This document shows, in pieces, positions 52,515 to 60,936 of a stretch of DNA of 64,000 bases. Each line of letters opens with the position of its first letter. Position 1 is the first letter of the stretch. Position numbers and translations under genes: made by a program. The DNA lies in the NCBI GenBank assembly GCA_016705325.1, contig JADIYJ010000003.1:62001-126000 (forward strand). Direction: 5' to 3'. Under the pieces are notes generated by a model, which was not told where the DNA came from, ran no database searches, and saw only the letters and a program-made list of their open reading frames with translations. Source of the stretch: Pseudomonadota bacterium. Lineage in GTDB: Bacteria; Pseudomonadota; Gammaproteobacteria; Steroidobacterales; Steroidobacteraceae.

Positions 52515-52600
52515 GGAAGGGGAGGAAGGAGAGGAAGGAGAGGAAGGGGAGGAAGGGGAGGAAGGGGAGGAAGGAGGAAGGGGAGGAGGGGAGGAAGGAG
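52515..52600. repeat. Purine-rich 9-bp minisatellite after purL
   Basis: Six consecutive 9-bp units of GGAAGGGGA or GGAAGGAGA run from 52515 to 52568, followed by irregular copies to 52600. The array starts directly after the purL stop and runs up to the next gene, providing several Shine-Dalgarno-like AGGAGG motifs. The same unit family forms the large array at 57695. Confidence 0.9.
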
Positions 52601-52612
52601 GCCGTCTGGCAG

Positions 52613-52993
52613 ATGGAGGAAATCTACTGGCATGACGTGCAGGCCGGCGACGTGGAGCATTACCTGACGCTGTGGCACGACGCGTTCGTTGGCCGGCCGT
52701 GCTTCGCCTCCGAGCCGTCCGACAAAAGCAATATCGGCGGCTGGGTGAAGGACGGCCGCGACCAGCACCTGAAGTTCACGTATCAGCTGCAGCCCAAGGC
52801 GGTACGCGTGCTCGGGGACGTGGCCGTCGTTCAGTACGCCGCCGAGTACGTGACCGAATACGGCGACGGCACCCGAAGCGGCGCCGGGATCTGGCGGAAG
52901 TTCACGCACACCTGGAAGAAGACCAATGGCCGGTGGCAGATCGTCACCGGCATGTGTGCGGCGCAGGAGCCGCTGAAGACGCCACGCATTTGA
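52613..52993 (+). CDS. SnoaL/DUF4440-like (NTF2-fold) protein
   Basis: 126 residues from the ATG at 52613. EIYWHDVQAGDVEHYLTLWHD then HLKFTYQLQPKAVRVLGDVAVVQYAAEYV and GRWQIVTGMCA give the helix-strand order of the NTF2-like fold (DUF4440/SnoaL_3). No catalytic residues can be assigned. The upstream minisatellite is open in the same frame (Arg-Lys-Gly/Glu repeats), but there is no start codon there. The best SD is AGGAG within the repeat, 12 bases from the ATG, longer than ideal. Confidence 0.75.
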   Translation: MEEIYWHDVQAGDVEHYLTLWHDAFVGRPCFASEPSDKSNIGGWVKDGRDQHLKFTYQLQPKAVRVLGDVAVVQYAAEYVTEYGDGTRSGAGIWRKFTHTWKKTNGRWQIVTGMCAAQEPLKTPRI

Positions 52994-53288
52994 GGACAAC
53001 GGTTCAGCCAACGGTCAGACATTGAGGGTCGAACCGATACAGTCGCGGACACGTCGAGAGCAGTGTGACGTGTCAGCGACTCGATCCCGCAATTCCTGTC
53101 GCTCGCCGGAGGCGAGCTCAGGAAGGGTGTGCCGTGAGGACGAGCGGGGCCGGGTCGGGCTCCGCTCGGCTGGCGTGGGTTTGATAGGTCGAGGTCTTGC
53201 GCTGCGCTCGGACCGTGGTTCCAATCAGGGAGCAATAGGCAATGGCAGGCGGGCGCGTTTGATCTTCCGTCGCGAATGAAGCATATAT

Positions 53289-53297
53289 GAATAATAT
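53289..53297. repeat. 9-bp target duplication of the IS4-type element (left copy)
   Basis: GAATAATAT at 53289-53297 is repeated at 56325-56333, directly outside the 20-bp terminal inverted repeats. The preceding 52994-53288 holds no gene I can support. Confidence 0.88.
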
Positions 53298-53634
53298 CAG
53301 TAGTGTCCGGACGTTAGTTGAACAAATTCAGTTGCTTAGCGAGTTCGGTGTCGCTTTGCCGACCTTGGATTTGAGAAAACAGCGTGTTTAAAGGGTTTGC
53401 TCGAACATGGTCAGGCTCAGGATCTGTAGCATTTCGTAGAGGCTGGCTTGAATCTTCAACCGCTTTCTGACGATCGCCACCAGCACGTAGACCGACACGG
53501 CCGTCCAGATCTGCGTCTTCACAGCGTTCTCGGTCGAACTGCTTGATGCGCAGATGCTGCTTGATCCATTTGAAGAACAACTCCACCTGCCAACGGCACC
53601 GGTACAGCTCGGTGATCGTCAGCGCCGACAGGAG

Positions 53635-53642
53635 GAAATTGT
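53635..53642. repeat. 8-bp target duplication of the ISL3-type element (left copy)
   Basis: GAAATTGT at 53635-53642 recurs at 55347-55354. An 8-bp duplication is the rule for the ISL3 family. Confidence 0.88.
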
Positions 53643-53648
53643 GGTTCG

Positions 53649-54879
53649 TCAGCAGAATTTATGGGTGAGCGGCGGCTCGGGTAGCCTGCCAAGTACATGA
53701 TAGAGCGCGACTTCGGTCGCTCGGAAGGTCCGGAAGCCATAGGCTTTTCTCATGGTGACTTTGGCTTTGTTGTTGAGCCCCTCGATGACGCCGCTGGAGA
53801 ACTGCTTTCGGGCACGGAAGTAGTTGAGCAGGAGCTCGCGGTGGCCGCGCATGGTGCGGGCAAATTTCTTCATCGGCTCGATGCGTGAGCGCATGACCTG
53901 GGTGCACCACTGGTCGAGGAACTTGCCGGCCCAGGTCGGTGAGTCGTACTCCCAGAACTGCTGGAAGTCCTCCTTGAGCAGGTAGGCACGGACGCTCTTG
54001 AGGTTGTAACGCAGCAGGTCGCGCAGGCGCAGTCGCTGGGTGTCGGTGAGATTCTCGCGACGCTTGAGCAGGCACCAGCGGGTTCGCTTCAGGAGCGGGG
54101 CGTAGCCATCGTAGGCCATGCGCTTGGCCTCGCTGGCGCGCACCTCGTCGATGGCCTTGTTCATCTTGGCCACGACGTGGAAGCGGTCGAGGATGTTGGA
54201 GGGCGTTGGTGCAGTGCTGGGCGATCAGGTCGAGGTAGGGCTTCCACATGTCGGAGCAGACGAACTCGATCTTCCTGGCCAGCTCGCTGCCGATCAGCGT
54301 GAAGAACTTCTGGAAGCTCTCGGGGGCGATCCTTGCCGACCCAGAGCAGGCGGATCATGCCGGCCTCGATCTGGTAGACCAGCGTCAGGTATTGATGGCC
54401 GCGGCCGTACTGGATCTCGTCGACGCCGATCGCGCGGACCGAATCGAGGAGCGCCGCTCCAAGCCCCATTCGACGACCCACCCACGGCCTGATAGACCTT
54501 CTCCCAGCTGGTGCGGAAGGACCGGGCGGTCTCCTGCCAGGATAGCCGCGCGCCCACTGCGCCAGGAACTGCATTAGGCCTTGGTGAGCGGTGCTTGCCG
54601 ATCCCCACGGCACCTGCTCGACCTTGACCCCGCAACCGTGGCGGCAGTCGACGCGCCGCATGGCGTAGAGAGACGACCGCGAAACCCCAGACCGGATGAA
54701 CTCAGCGGCGCACCGGCAACTGGTCGCGCCAGCCGGCCGCAGCCCGAGCAGCACGGACGCAATCCGCGGCGCGGACGCACTTCGATCTCGATAGTCTGGC
54801 TGGCTTGGCGCAGGTGCGCCGCTTCGTAGACGAAGCCGGGGAAGTGATGGCAGGCATTCAACAGGCGAGTCAGCAGCAT
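53649..54879 (-). pseudogene. ISL3-family transposase with multiple frameshifts
   Basis: The N-terminal frame at 54879 reads LLTRLLNACHHFPGFVYEAA and a zinc-finger-like CCSGCGR. Other frames supply MRRVDCRHGCGVKVEQVPWG and LSWQETARSFRTSWEKVYQAV. The C-terminal 170 residues (54173-53649) are clean: KMNKAIDEVRASEAKRMAYD, LKSVRAYLLKEDFQQFWEY, RELLLNYFRARKQFSSGVIE and GLNNKAKVTMRKAYGFRTF. At least three frame changes are required, so the protein is not made. Confidence 0.85.
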
Positions 54880-54925
54880 GGGCAGGGTACGTCCTCAGGC
54901 CAAGGCGGAACGTCGAACGACACCT

Positions 54926-55318
54926 ATGCAGGTGCCGTATGCGACGCCAAGCCACTGCCCAGACCTGCCCGAGTGGCCGCAGCGCTGGCGCATCGAGGAG
55001 CGCGACCTCATCCCCGGACAAGCCCTGCTCGAGCTGTTTGCGCCCTTCCTCGAGCACCTGCGCGGCACAGCGGCGGCTCGTAAGACGCTGCGTCGTCACC
55101 GCGACAATCCTGCTCGGCGGCGACCTCATTCGCCGCCTCCACGAAGCGCCGGCGCTGCGCAAACGCCCGCTCCGTGACACGCTCCTCGAACTGCCGACGA
55201 CGATGAAGGTGCGCCACCATCTACCCGCCATTGACCGAGGAGGATCAGCGCAGCGTCGACAGCACCGGACGCAAGCTCAATGCCTTCCTGCGGTCCGCGA
55301 CAATCAAAAAGGGTTGAG
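54926..55318 (+). pseudogene. Passenger gene of the ISL3 element, frameshifted
   Basis: From an ATG at 54926 a soluble protein reads PDLPEWPQRWRIEERDLIPG and ALLELFAPFLEHLRGT. In another frame it continues LLLGGDLIRRLHEAPALRKR, then YPPLTEEDQRSVDSTGRKL and FLRSATIKKG, ending inside the right terminus. I do not recognise the family by function. Such accessory genes travel with some ISL3 relatives. At least two shifts disrupt it. Confidence 0.5.
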
Positions 55319-56352
55319 AATCACCCACAGATTCCGCCGACCAGCCGAAATTGTTGGTCAGGAAGACGAGGCGCTTGCCTGTCTTGGGGTCCTTGAAGCG
55401 AACAGGTCGCAGCGGCGTGTCGAAGTTCTGGCTCGAGTAGAAGCCCGTCAGCACGACCGTCTGATCGCAGATCAGGCCCGTGGCCCGATCGACGGCTCTG
55501 GAATAGCGACGTTGCACTCTGAGGTTCGACTTGCCGCGGGTCACGAAGAAGCTGCCTGCGGTGTGCAAGCGGAAGAGCCGCTCGAAGTCCAGGTAGCCCC
55601 GGTCCATCACGTAGAACGCGCCCGGTTCCGGCAGCAACTGATCGAGGACATTGACGTCGTGCAGCTTGCCGTCGCTGATATGGATGAACGCCGGGATATT
55701 GCCGCGCAGATCGAGCAGCGTGTGCAACTTCACGGCCGCCTTCGTCGAACGGAACGGTGCCCACGGAAAGACCGACAGGCACAAATCGATGGTGGTCGCA
55801 TCCAACGCGTAGACCGTCTCCCTCAGGTCGACGCCAAACGGCTCGTCGACATAGAGCTTGCGAGCGATGCCGATCAGGCGCTGCGCAAAGTCCGCGTAGA
55901 TGCGCCAGTCGCGAGCTTCGTTCGCGTCCGCGAGCGTGCTGCGCGAAACACGACTGCGAATGCCCATGTGATAGAGCTTGTCGCTCTGGGCCCGCAGGCA
56001 GGCTTCGATGTCGCGCAGGCTCTCGCGGTAGGTCAACTGGGCGAATGCCAGACAGAGGAACTGATCGAGGCACGAGAAGCTCTTGAGCTTGTGCTCGCCG
56101 CCGTACGCCGCCACGCATCGACGAAACGTCGTCAGCGGCAAGTGCCCAGTCAACTGCGCGAACACAAGCTTGCCAACGGCATGGTGAGTACCCGCGAGAA
56201 CGGTTCTCGCAGGGTCGCACCAGCGCTCGGCCAAGTCGAAATCGAGACCAGAAGAATCCACGATTTATCTTTTTTCGATCATGCACTTATGGGCGCCAAG
56301 CCCGCTAACGTCCGGACACTACTGGAATAATATATATTTCAGCGGTGAGCCG

Positions 56353-56586
56353 ATGAAAACGGCCAAGTTGTTCAAGAACGGCGACAGCCAGGCCGTGCGG
56401 TTGCCGAAAGAGTTCCGCTTCGAGGGCACCGAGGTGCTGATCAAGCGCGTCGGCAGCGCGGTCGTGCTGCTGCCCCGGGCCAAGTCGTGGGACACGCTGG
56501 TCGGCAGTCTCGCCAAATTTCCGGACGACTTCATGGCCTCTCGCGATCAGCCGACGACGTTCGATCGGCGCGAGGACCTGGATTAG
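56353..56586 (+). CDS. vapB: VapB-type antitoxin (AbrB fold)
   Basis: 77 residues from the ATG at 56353. KTAKLFKNGDSQAVRLPKEFRFEG is the classic N-terminus of the VapB/MazE AbrB-fold antitoxins, and FDRREDLD is the toxin-binding end. The IS4-type element ends 28 bp upstream, inside the AT-rich sequence that should hold the promoter, so expression may now depend on the element or be weakened. The toxin gene follows after ten bases. Confidence 0.88.
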   Translation: MKTAKLFKNGDSQAVRLPKEFRFEGTEVLIKRVGSAVVLLPRAKSWDTLVGSLAKFPDDFMASRDQPTTFDRREDLD

Positions 56587-56596
56587 CTCCGCCGCC

Positions 56597-56998
56597 ATGA
56601 AGTGGTTGCTGGATACCAACGTCTGCATTGCGATTGTCCGGCGCCAGCCGGAGTCAGTGCTCAAGCGCCTGCGCGGGAAAGCGATCGGGCAGGTTGGGAT
56701 CTCCTCCATCACGCTGGCGGAACTGGAGTTCGGCGCTGCCAGGAGTCAGCGATCCGAGCAATCGCGGCTGGCACTGGCCGAGTTCCTGCTGCCGCTGGAG
56801 ATCGCGCCGTTTGACGATGCGACGGCCGCGGCGTACGGGAACGTGCGTGCGGCGCTCGAGAAGAAAGGCAAGTCCATCGGTCCGCTCGACACGTTGATCG
56901 CGGCGCAGGCGCTGGCCTTGGGCGCGGTGCTGGTGACCCACAACACGCGCGAATTCGCGCGGGTGCCGGGCCTGTCGGTCGAGGACTGGGTGGCCTGA
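56597..56998 (+). CDS. vapC: VapC-type PIN-domain toxin
   Basis: 133 residues of the FitB/VapC class. MKWLLDTNVCIAIVRRQPE has the first Asp at residue 6. SSITLAELEFGAARS has the Glu near 43. IGPLDTLIAAQALALG carries the third acidic residue near 97. LVTHNTREFARVPGLSVEDW is the typical ending. It is intact and closely related in form to the tRNA-fMet-cleaving enterobacterial VapC. Confidence 0.92.
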   Translation: MKWLLDTNVCIAIVRRQPESVLKRLRGKAIGQVGISSITLAELEFGAARSQRSEQSRLALAEFLLPLEIAPFDDATAAAYGNVRAALEKKGKSIGPLDTLIAAQALALGAVLVTHNTREFARVPGLSVEDWVA

Positions 56999-57095
56999 GC
57001 GCAACGCCCGTGTGTAACGCTGGACGGACAGCAGTTCCGTCGGTCACTGCGGGCGACACTACGCCGCTGCGTCCATCGGTCGCGTACGTCGTGGC

Positions 57096-57581
57096 CTTGC
57101 ACGCTGCCAGGATGGTGGGTCCAATCCGAGAACAACACATGACGGGCCAGGGGGGATTGCGATGGAACGCATGTGGTCGGGAGTTTGCGTGGCGGTCGCC
57201 CGGTGAGGTGCGTGCGGTGCCGGGTGAGCCGGCAAAGACGGCGATGCAGCAGGACGGGCGGGAGGTCTGGCGGTATCCGGCGGTGGCCGTGATCTTCGAC
57301 GGCCAGGCGGGGGTGTCAGCGCGCTCATGGTGATGGGTGCGAACGCGCCGCGGATTGCCGGGGTCGGGATCGGCAGTACGGAAGCGGAGATTCTGGCGGC
57401 GCTCGGTGAGCCGGTGATTCCGTTGCACCGGACCAACGTCGGTGGGGCCACGCTGCGTTACGGCTCCGAGCTCAGTCGGCTGGTGTTCATGCTGGAGCAG
57501 GACCGGGTGAAGATCGCCGGGATCTCGTGGTTCAAGAGTGCGGCGGAGGCGATTCCGGATCCGGGGTCGGCGGGGAGGTAG
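57096..57581 (+). pseudogene. Unknown gene interrupted by a frameshift
   Basis: The first frame gives WRSPGEVRAVPGEPAKTAMQ and VWRYPAVAVIFDGQAGVSA. It breaks at GCGCGC (57320-57325), and a second frame continues with GANAPRIAGVGIGSTEAEIL, LGEPVIPLHRTNVGGATLRY and FMLEQDRVKIAGISWF to a stop at 57579-57581. The join is explained by a two-base GC expansion. The second half resembles small lipoprotein-like beta domains with a G-G-T-E start, but I cannot name the family. The true start is uncertain. Confidence 0.45.
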
Positions 57582-57694
57582 CGAAGACCGGCACGGCGGC
57601 CCGATTGGAGGAGCGACTGCGTTTCATCCGTGCGCTGCCGCCGATCCGCGGCAGCGCAAGATCCGTCGCGGCTCACCCGGTGAGCCTGCGCTAA

Positions 57695-57928
57695 CCTTCC
57701 CGTCCTTCCTGTCCTTCCTGTCCTTCCTGTCCTTCCTGTCCTTCCTGTCCTTCCTGTCCTTCCTGTCCTTCCTGTCCTTCCTGTCCTTCCTGTCCTTCCT
57801 GTCCTTCCTGTCCTTCCTGTCCTTCCTGTCCTTCCTGTCCTTCCTGTCCTTCCGGTCCTTCCTGTCCTTCCTGTCCTTCCTGTCCTTCCTGCCCTTCCTG
57901 CCCTTCCTCCCCTTCCTCCCCTTCCCCT
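57695..57928. repeat. 26-copy 9-bp minisatellite
   Basis: 26 units of CCTTCCTGT (on the other strand GGAAGGACA), nearly identical except the first (CCTTCCCGT), one CCTTCCGGT unit and the last four or five, which grade into CCTTCCTGC/CCTTCCTCC. The array ends in the stop codon of the DUF4145 gene. Translated, it would give Phe-Leu-Ser repeats on the plus strand and Gly-Arg-Thr repeats on the minus strand, but neither is linked to a credible gene. Confidence 0.97.
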
Positions 57929-58641
57929 CACTCGCCAGAGGCGCGCCCGATCGGCGTGATCTTGTCGAGCGTTTCTTCGGCGAAGAACCTCCGCACCATC
58001 ATTGCCTGCTGCAGCTTGCCCTTGCGCACGTAGGCCTGATACAGCATGTCCTTGGCGAGTTCGAGCAGCACGCCGGCTTCGGTCGCGCTCAAGTCAGGCC
58101 ACTGCGGCGACGGATCGGCATCGCTGCTGAACAGCACTTTTTTCACGCTGCCGAACGTTTCGTTGTCGATCTCGGCCATCTCGCGTGCTTCGCGGGCCTG
58201 CTCGAAGATGCGCAGCCTGCCGTTCTCGCCGAGGTCCTGGAAGACCGCCTGTGCCGTGCGGCGGCACATCGAGGCGAAGGCGTTGAAGTGGCCCGACGAA
58301 TAACAGCCGAGGGCTTCGCGGAACAGCCGCTCGACGTTCTCGGGCAGGTAGGTGAAGTTGAACTTCTCCTTCGCGCGCTCGAGCTCGACGAAGTTGTTCG
58401 CGAATTCGACGCGATTGGCCGCGTACATCTTGACGGCGAACCTGAGAAAGATCGGCGCGCTGCACGAATCGCAGCGGTAGACGATGCCCACGTGGTTGGG
58501 GCGGCTCGCGACGAGCTCGGAGTACTGCGGGATCGAAACCGCGGTGATGTGCGAATACACCTGGCAGTGCGGGCAAGACAGGGCCAGGCTGCGCTCCTGG
58601 TCGTGGTGCAGACGACTGCTGGAATCGACGTAGACGGACAT
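57928..58641 (-). CDS. DUF4145 domain protein with zinc ribbon
   Basis: 237 residues. A Cys4 ribbon (CPHC near residue 23 and CDSC near 57) is followed by a helical DUF4145 domain: LPENVERLFREALGCYSSGHFNAFASMCRRTAQAVFQ (residues about 98-135) and LLELAKDMLYQAYVR. DUF4145 occurs in many defence and restriction contexts, but also in housekeeping proteins. Here it follows an unknown membrane protein and hutH in one direction. The 9-bp minisatellite begins at its stop codon. Confidence 0.8.
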   Translation of the reverse strand: MSVYVDSSSRLHHDQERSLALSCPHCQVYSHITAVSIPQYSELVASRPNHVGIVYRCDSCSAPIFLRFAVKMYAANRVEFANNFVELERAKEKFNFTYLPENVERLFREALGCYSSGHFNAFASMCRRTAQAVFQDLGENGRLRIFEQAREAREMAEIDNETFGSVKKVLFSSDADPSPQWPDLSATEAGVLLELAKDMLYQAYVRKGKLQQAMMVRRFFAEETLDKITPIGRASGE

Positions 58642-58647
58642 CTTTGC

Positions 58648-59397
58648 TCAGCCTTTGGTCCGAGTCTTGTCGCTGTCAGTGTAGCGCATCGCCTTCGCGG
58701 CCGCTTCGTTCGCCGGGCGTGCGTCGAGCATGGCCTCGGCCTGGCCCGGTGCCCGGGTCATGGAAACGTCGTACCGGGCACCGCCCGCCAGCGGTCGCCA
58801 TGGTCCGAAGGCGCGGCGGGCATCCACGTGGGTTTTCCACCCCGAATCCGTCCGGGCCTGCGCCCAGATGTCTTCACCCGCTTCGTCCTCGTCGCTCAGG
58901 GCAAAACTGGCGGGGACAAGTCGGGCAGGAGCCGGATCGGCCGCGGCGGACCCCGGCGTGGCATCGGCAGCCAGTTCCGTGTGCAGGTAGCGGCCGCTCA
59001 GCCGGTCCAGCCTGAGGCTGTCGGGCAGCCCCAGCTCCGCGGCCAGGCCGGTCCAGACCAGCGTGCGCACGTCGAGGCGCCATTCGTCGCCCGACATCTC
59101 GAATACCTGCATGCGGCCCGCGGGCAAGCGCGTGAGTGTGACCCGATACGCGCTCGGCCCGGTCCGTTCGCAATGGACCTGCGCGATGAGGCCCCTGGGC
59201 CGCATCGTCTCGTAGGTTTGCAGGTGCAGGACGGGGGGCCAGAGGCGATGGGCGACGAGCAGCAGCAGGACGGCAAGCGCAAGGTTGCCAGCAGCGGCCC
59301 ACTGCCGGTGCGCCAGCCAGCGGCTCAGACTCAGGAGCAGGGCCAGCAGGCCGAAGGCGACGCAGAGCGCGATGACCCCCAGCATGCCGGCTTGCAC
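58648..59397 (-). CDS. Membrane-anchored protein, unknown function
   Basis: 249 residues from a GTG that directly follows the hutH stop; an ATG four codons later is an alternative. Two hydrophobic segments (about residues 5-28 and 36-52) anchor a soluble C-terminal domain rich in Ala/Asp/Arg with no recognisable motif. The tight spacing to hutH (zero bases) and DUF4145 (six bases) shows it is in the same operon. The function is not known. Confidence 0.6.
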   Translation of the reverse strand: MQAGMLGVIALCVAFGLLALLLSLSRWLAHRQWAAAGNLALAVLLLLVAHRLWPPVLHLQTYETMRPRGLIAQVHCERTGPSAYRVTLTRLPAGRMQVFEMSGDEWRLDVRTLVWTGLAAELGLPDSLRLDRLSGRYLHTELAADATPGSAAADPAPARLVPASFALSDEDEAGEDIWAQARTDSGWKTHVDARRAFGPWRPLAGGARYDVSMTRAPGQAEAMLDARPANEAAAKAMRYTDSDKTRTKG

Positions 59398-60936
59398 TCA
59401 GCCGGCCGGAATGAGCGAGGTGAGCTCGCTCGAGTCGACGAGGCGGGCGAGGTTCGCGATGTCGTGGTCGAGCCGATGGTCGTCCGGCCGGTACGGCACG
59501 TGCGCACGCACCGCGGCATGCACGCGCTGCAGTTCCGCCGTGGTGGTGAGTGGTCGCAGCGAATCCAGCGCATGGGCGGCGGCGAGCAATTCGATGCCCA
59601 GCACGCGTGCCGTGTTGTCGCAGATCCTGGCAAGCTTGCGGCCGGCCCACGGCGCCATGCTCACGTGGTCCTCCTGGCCTGCCGACGTCGGCAGGCTGTC
59701 CACCGAGGCCGGGTGCGCGTAGGTCTTGTTCTCGGAGACCAGCGCGGCTGCCGTGACGTGCGCGATCATGAAGCCCGACTCGAGCCCGGGTTCGGTCGTC
59801 AGAAACATGTTGAGGTTCGGGTTCACGCGACGGTCGAGCAGGTCGATGCGTCGCTCTGACGTGCTCGCGAGTTCCGCGACGGCGATCGCAAGGAAGTCAC
59901 TGACGAACCCGATCGGCTCGGCGTGGAAGTTGCCGCCGGACAGCACGTCGTCGCCGAAGATCAGCGGATTGTCGGAAACGCCGTTGATGGCTGCGCCGAG
60001 CACGTCACGTGCGTGGCGTAACGTATGTTCGACCGCACCGAACACCTGTGGCATGCAGCGCACGGCGTAAGGATCCTGCACACGTTCGCAGTGCTCGTGG
60101 CTGCGACGGATCTCGCTGTCGGAATCCAGCAGCGAGCGGATGCGCCGTGCGGCGTCGACCTGGCCTGGCAGGCGGCTGGCCTGCTGGATGCGATCGTCGA
60201 AGGGCGCGTGGCTGCCGGCGAGACCTTCCACCGTCATCGCGCAGCAGATCACCGAGGCGTCTAGCAGCGACTCGGCACGGAACAGGCCGTCGAGGGCCAG
60301 CGACAGGCTCAGCTGCGTACCGTTCAGCAGCGCCAGGCCTTCCTTCGCCTGCAGTGCGAGCGGCACGACTCCAGCCGCGTGCAGCACGTCGATGCCCGTG
60401 AGGGTGTGCCGGCTTGCGGTGGCCGCCGCGGCCGGCACCGTCGCTTCTCCCTCGCCGATCAGTGCCAGCGCAAGGTGCGCGAGCGGCGCGAGATCGCCTG
60501 AGGCGCCGACCGAACCTTGCGCTGGAATCACGGGCAGGACATCGGCATTGAGCAGGGCGAGGAGCGTGTCGACGACGAGCGGGCGCACGCCGGAGAATCC
60601 CGCCGCCAGGTTGTTCGCCTTGAGCAGCAGCATGCGCCGTACCAGCGCGGCCGGGAGCGGTTCGCCCACGCCGCACGCATGGCTGCGCACGAGGTTGAGC
60701 TGCAGTTTGCGGGTCTTCTGCGCCGGGATGACGCGGTTGGCGAACGCGCCGAAGCCCGTGTTGATGCCGTACGCGGTGCGTCCGGATTCCACCGTCGCGA
60801 CGACGGTGGCCTCGGAATCGCGCATGCGCGCGCGGGCCGCCGCCGCCAGCTCGACCACCGGGCGCTCGCGTTCGAACCGCCGGAGCCGTTCGAGCGTGAG
60901 CGAGGCGCCGTCGATGGCGAGGCTGGGGTTACGCAT
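59398..60936 (-). CDS. hutH: Histidine ammonia-lyase family enzyme
   Basis: 512 residues. The Ala-Ser-Gly triad that forms the MIO cofactor is at 145-147 in GSVGASGDLAPLAHLAL. The catalytic Tyr lies in TAYGINTGFGAFANRVI near residue 56, and SGGNFHAEPIGFVSDFLAIA and TTEPGLESGFMIAHVTAAAL are typical of HutH. It converts histidine to urocanate. No hutU, hutI or hutC is present. The start overlaps the ettA stop by eight bases. A tyrosine ammonia-lyase specificity cannot be ruled out by eye. Confidence 0.88.
   Translation of the reverse strand: MRNPSLAIDGASLTLERLRRFERERPVVELAAAARARMRDSEATVVATVESGRTAYGINTGFGAFANRVIPAQKTRKLQLNLVRSHACGVGEPLPAALVRRMLLLKANNLAAGFSGVRPLVVDTLLALLNADVLPVIPAQGSVGASGDLAPLAHLALALIGEGEATVPAAAATASRHTLTGIDVLHAAGVVPLALQAKEGLALLNGTQLSLSLALDGLFRAESLLDASVICCAMTVEGLAGSHAPFDDRIQQASRLPGQVDAARRIRSLLDSDSEIRRSHEHCERVQDPYAVRCMPQVFGAVEHTLRHARDVLGAAINGVSDNPLIFGDDVLSGGNFHAEPIGFVSDFLAIAVAELASTSERRIDLLDRRVNPNLNMFLTTEPGLESGFMIAHVTAAALVSENKTYAHPASVDSLPTSAGQEDHVSMAPWAGRKLARICDNTARVLGIELLAAAHALDSLRPLTTTAELQRVHAAVRAHVPYRPDDHRLDHDIANLARLVDSSELTSLIPAG

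Larger units (their letters stand above)
53643..55346. mobile_element. ISL3-family element nested in the IS4-type element
   Basis: 1704 bp. The left end GGTTCGTCAGCAGAATTTAT and the complement of the right end GGCTGGTCGGCGGAATCTGT form an imperfect inverted repeat that continues into a shared GGGTGA (about 19 of 26 matching). It is flanked by GAAATTGT. It contains a degraded transposase on the minus strand and a passenger reading on the plus strand. Confidence 0.85.
53314..56261 (-). pseudogene. IS4-family transposase, split by ISL3 insertion
   Basis: The N-terminal part (56261 to about 55347) includes the DUF4372 region GKLVFAQLTGHLPLTTFRRC. The DDE residues are in VYALDATTIDLCLSVF and FYVMDRGYLDFERL. 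It stops at KRLVFLTNNF. The C-terminal part resumes at 53642 with LLSALTITELYRCRWQVELF (catalytic Glu) and FFKWIKQHLRIK. After that, small deletions shift the frame through ENAVKTQIWTAVSVYVLVAI to a stop, so it was degenerate apart from the insertion. Removing the ISL3 element restores FLTNNFLLSALT exactly. Confidence 0.88.
53298..56324. mobile_element. IS4-family element carrying a nested ISL3-family element
   Basis: The termini CAGTAGTGTCCGGACGTTAG (53298-53317) and its exact complement (56305-56324) form a 20-bp perfect inverted repeat, flanked by the GAATAATAT duplication. Subtracting the nested element (1704 bp plus one 8-bp duplication) leaves about 1.3 kb, normal for IS4. It landed in an AT-rich stretch immediately upstream of a vapB gene. 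Confidence 0.9.

Noticed and set aside
52515..52612. Arg-Lys-Gly/Glu repeat region as the N-terminus of the SnoaL-like protein
   Set aside because: No start codon lies within the repeat in that frame, and the NTF2-like fold begins at the ATG at 52613.
57695..57928. CRISPR array
   Set aside because: The 9-bp units are directly contiguous with no spacers and no cas genes are present.
57538..59859. A 773-codon open frame on the plus strand through the minisatellite and over the DUF4145 and hutH side
   Set aside because: It is antisense to well-supported genes and starts in the repeat; high GC makes such frames common.
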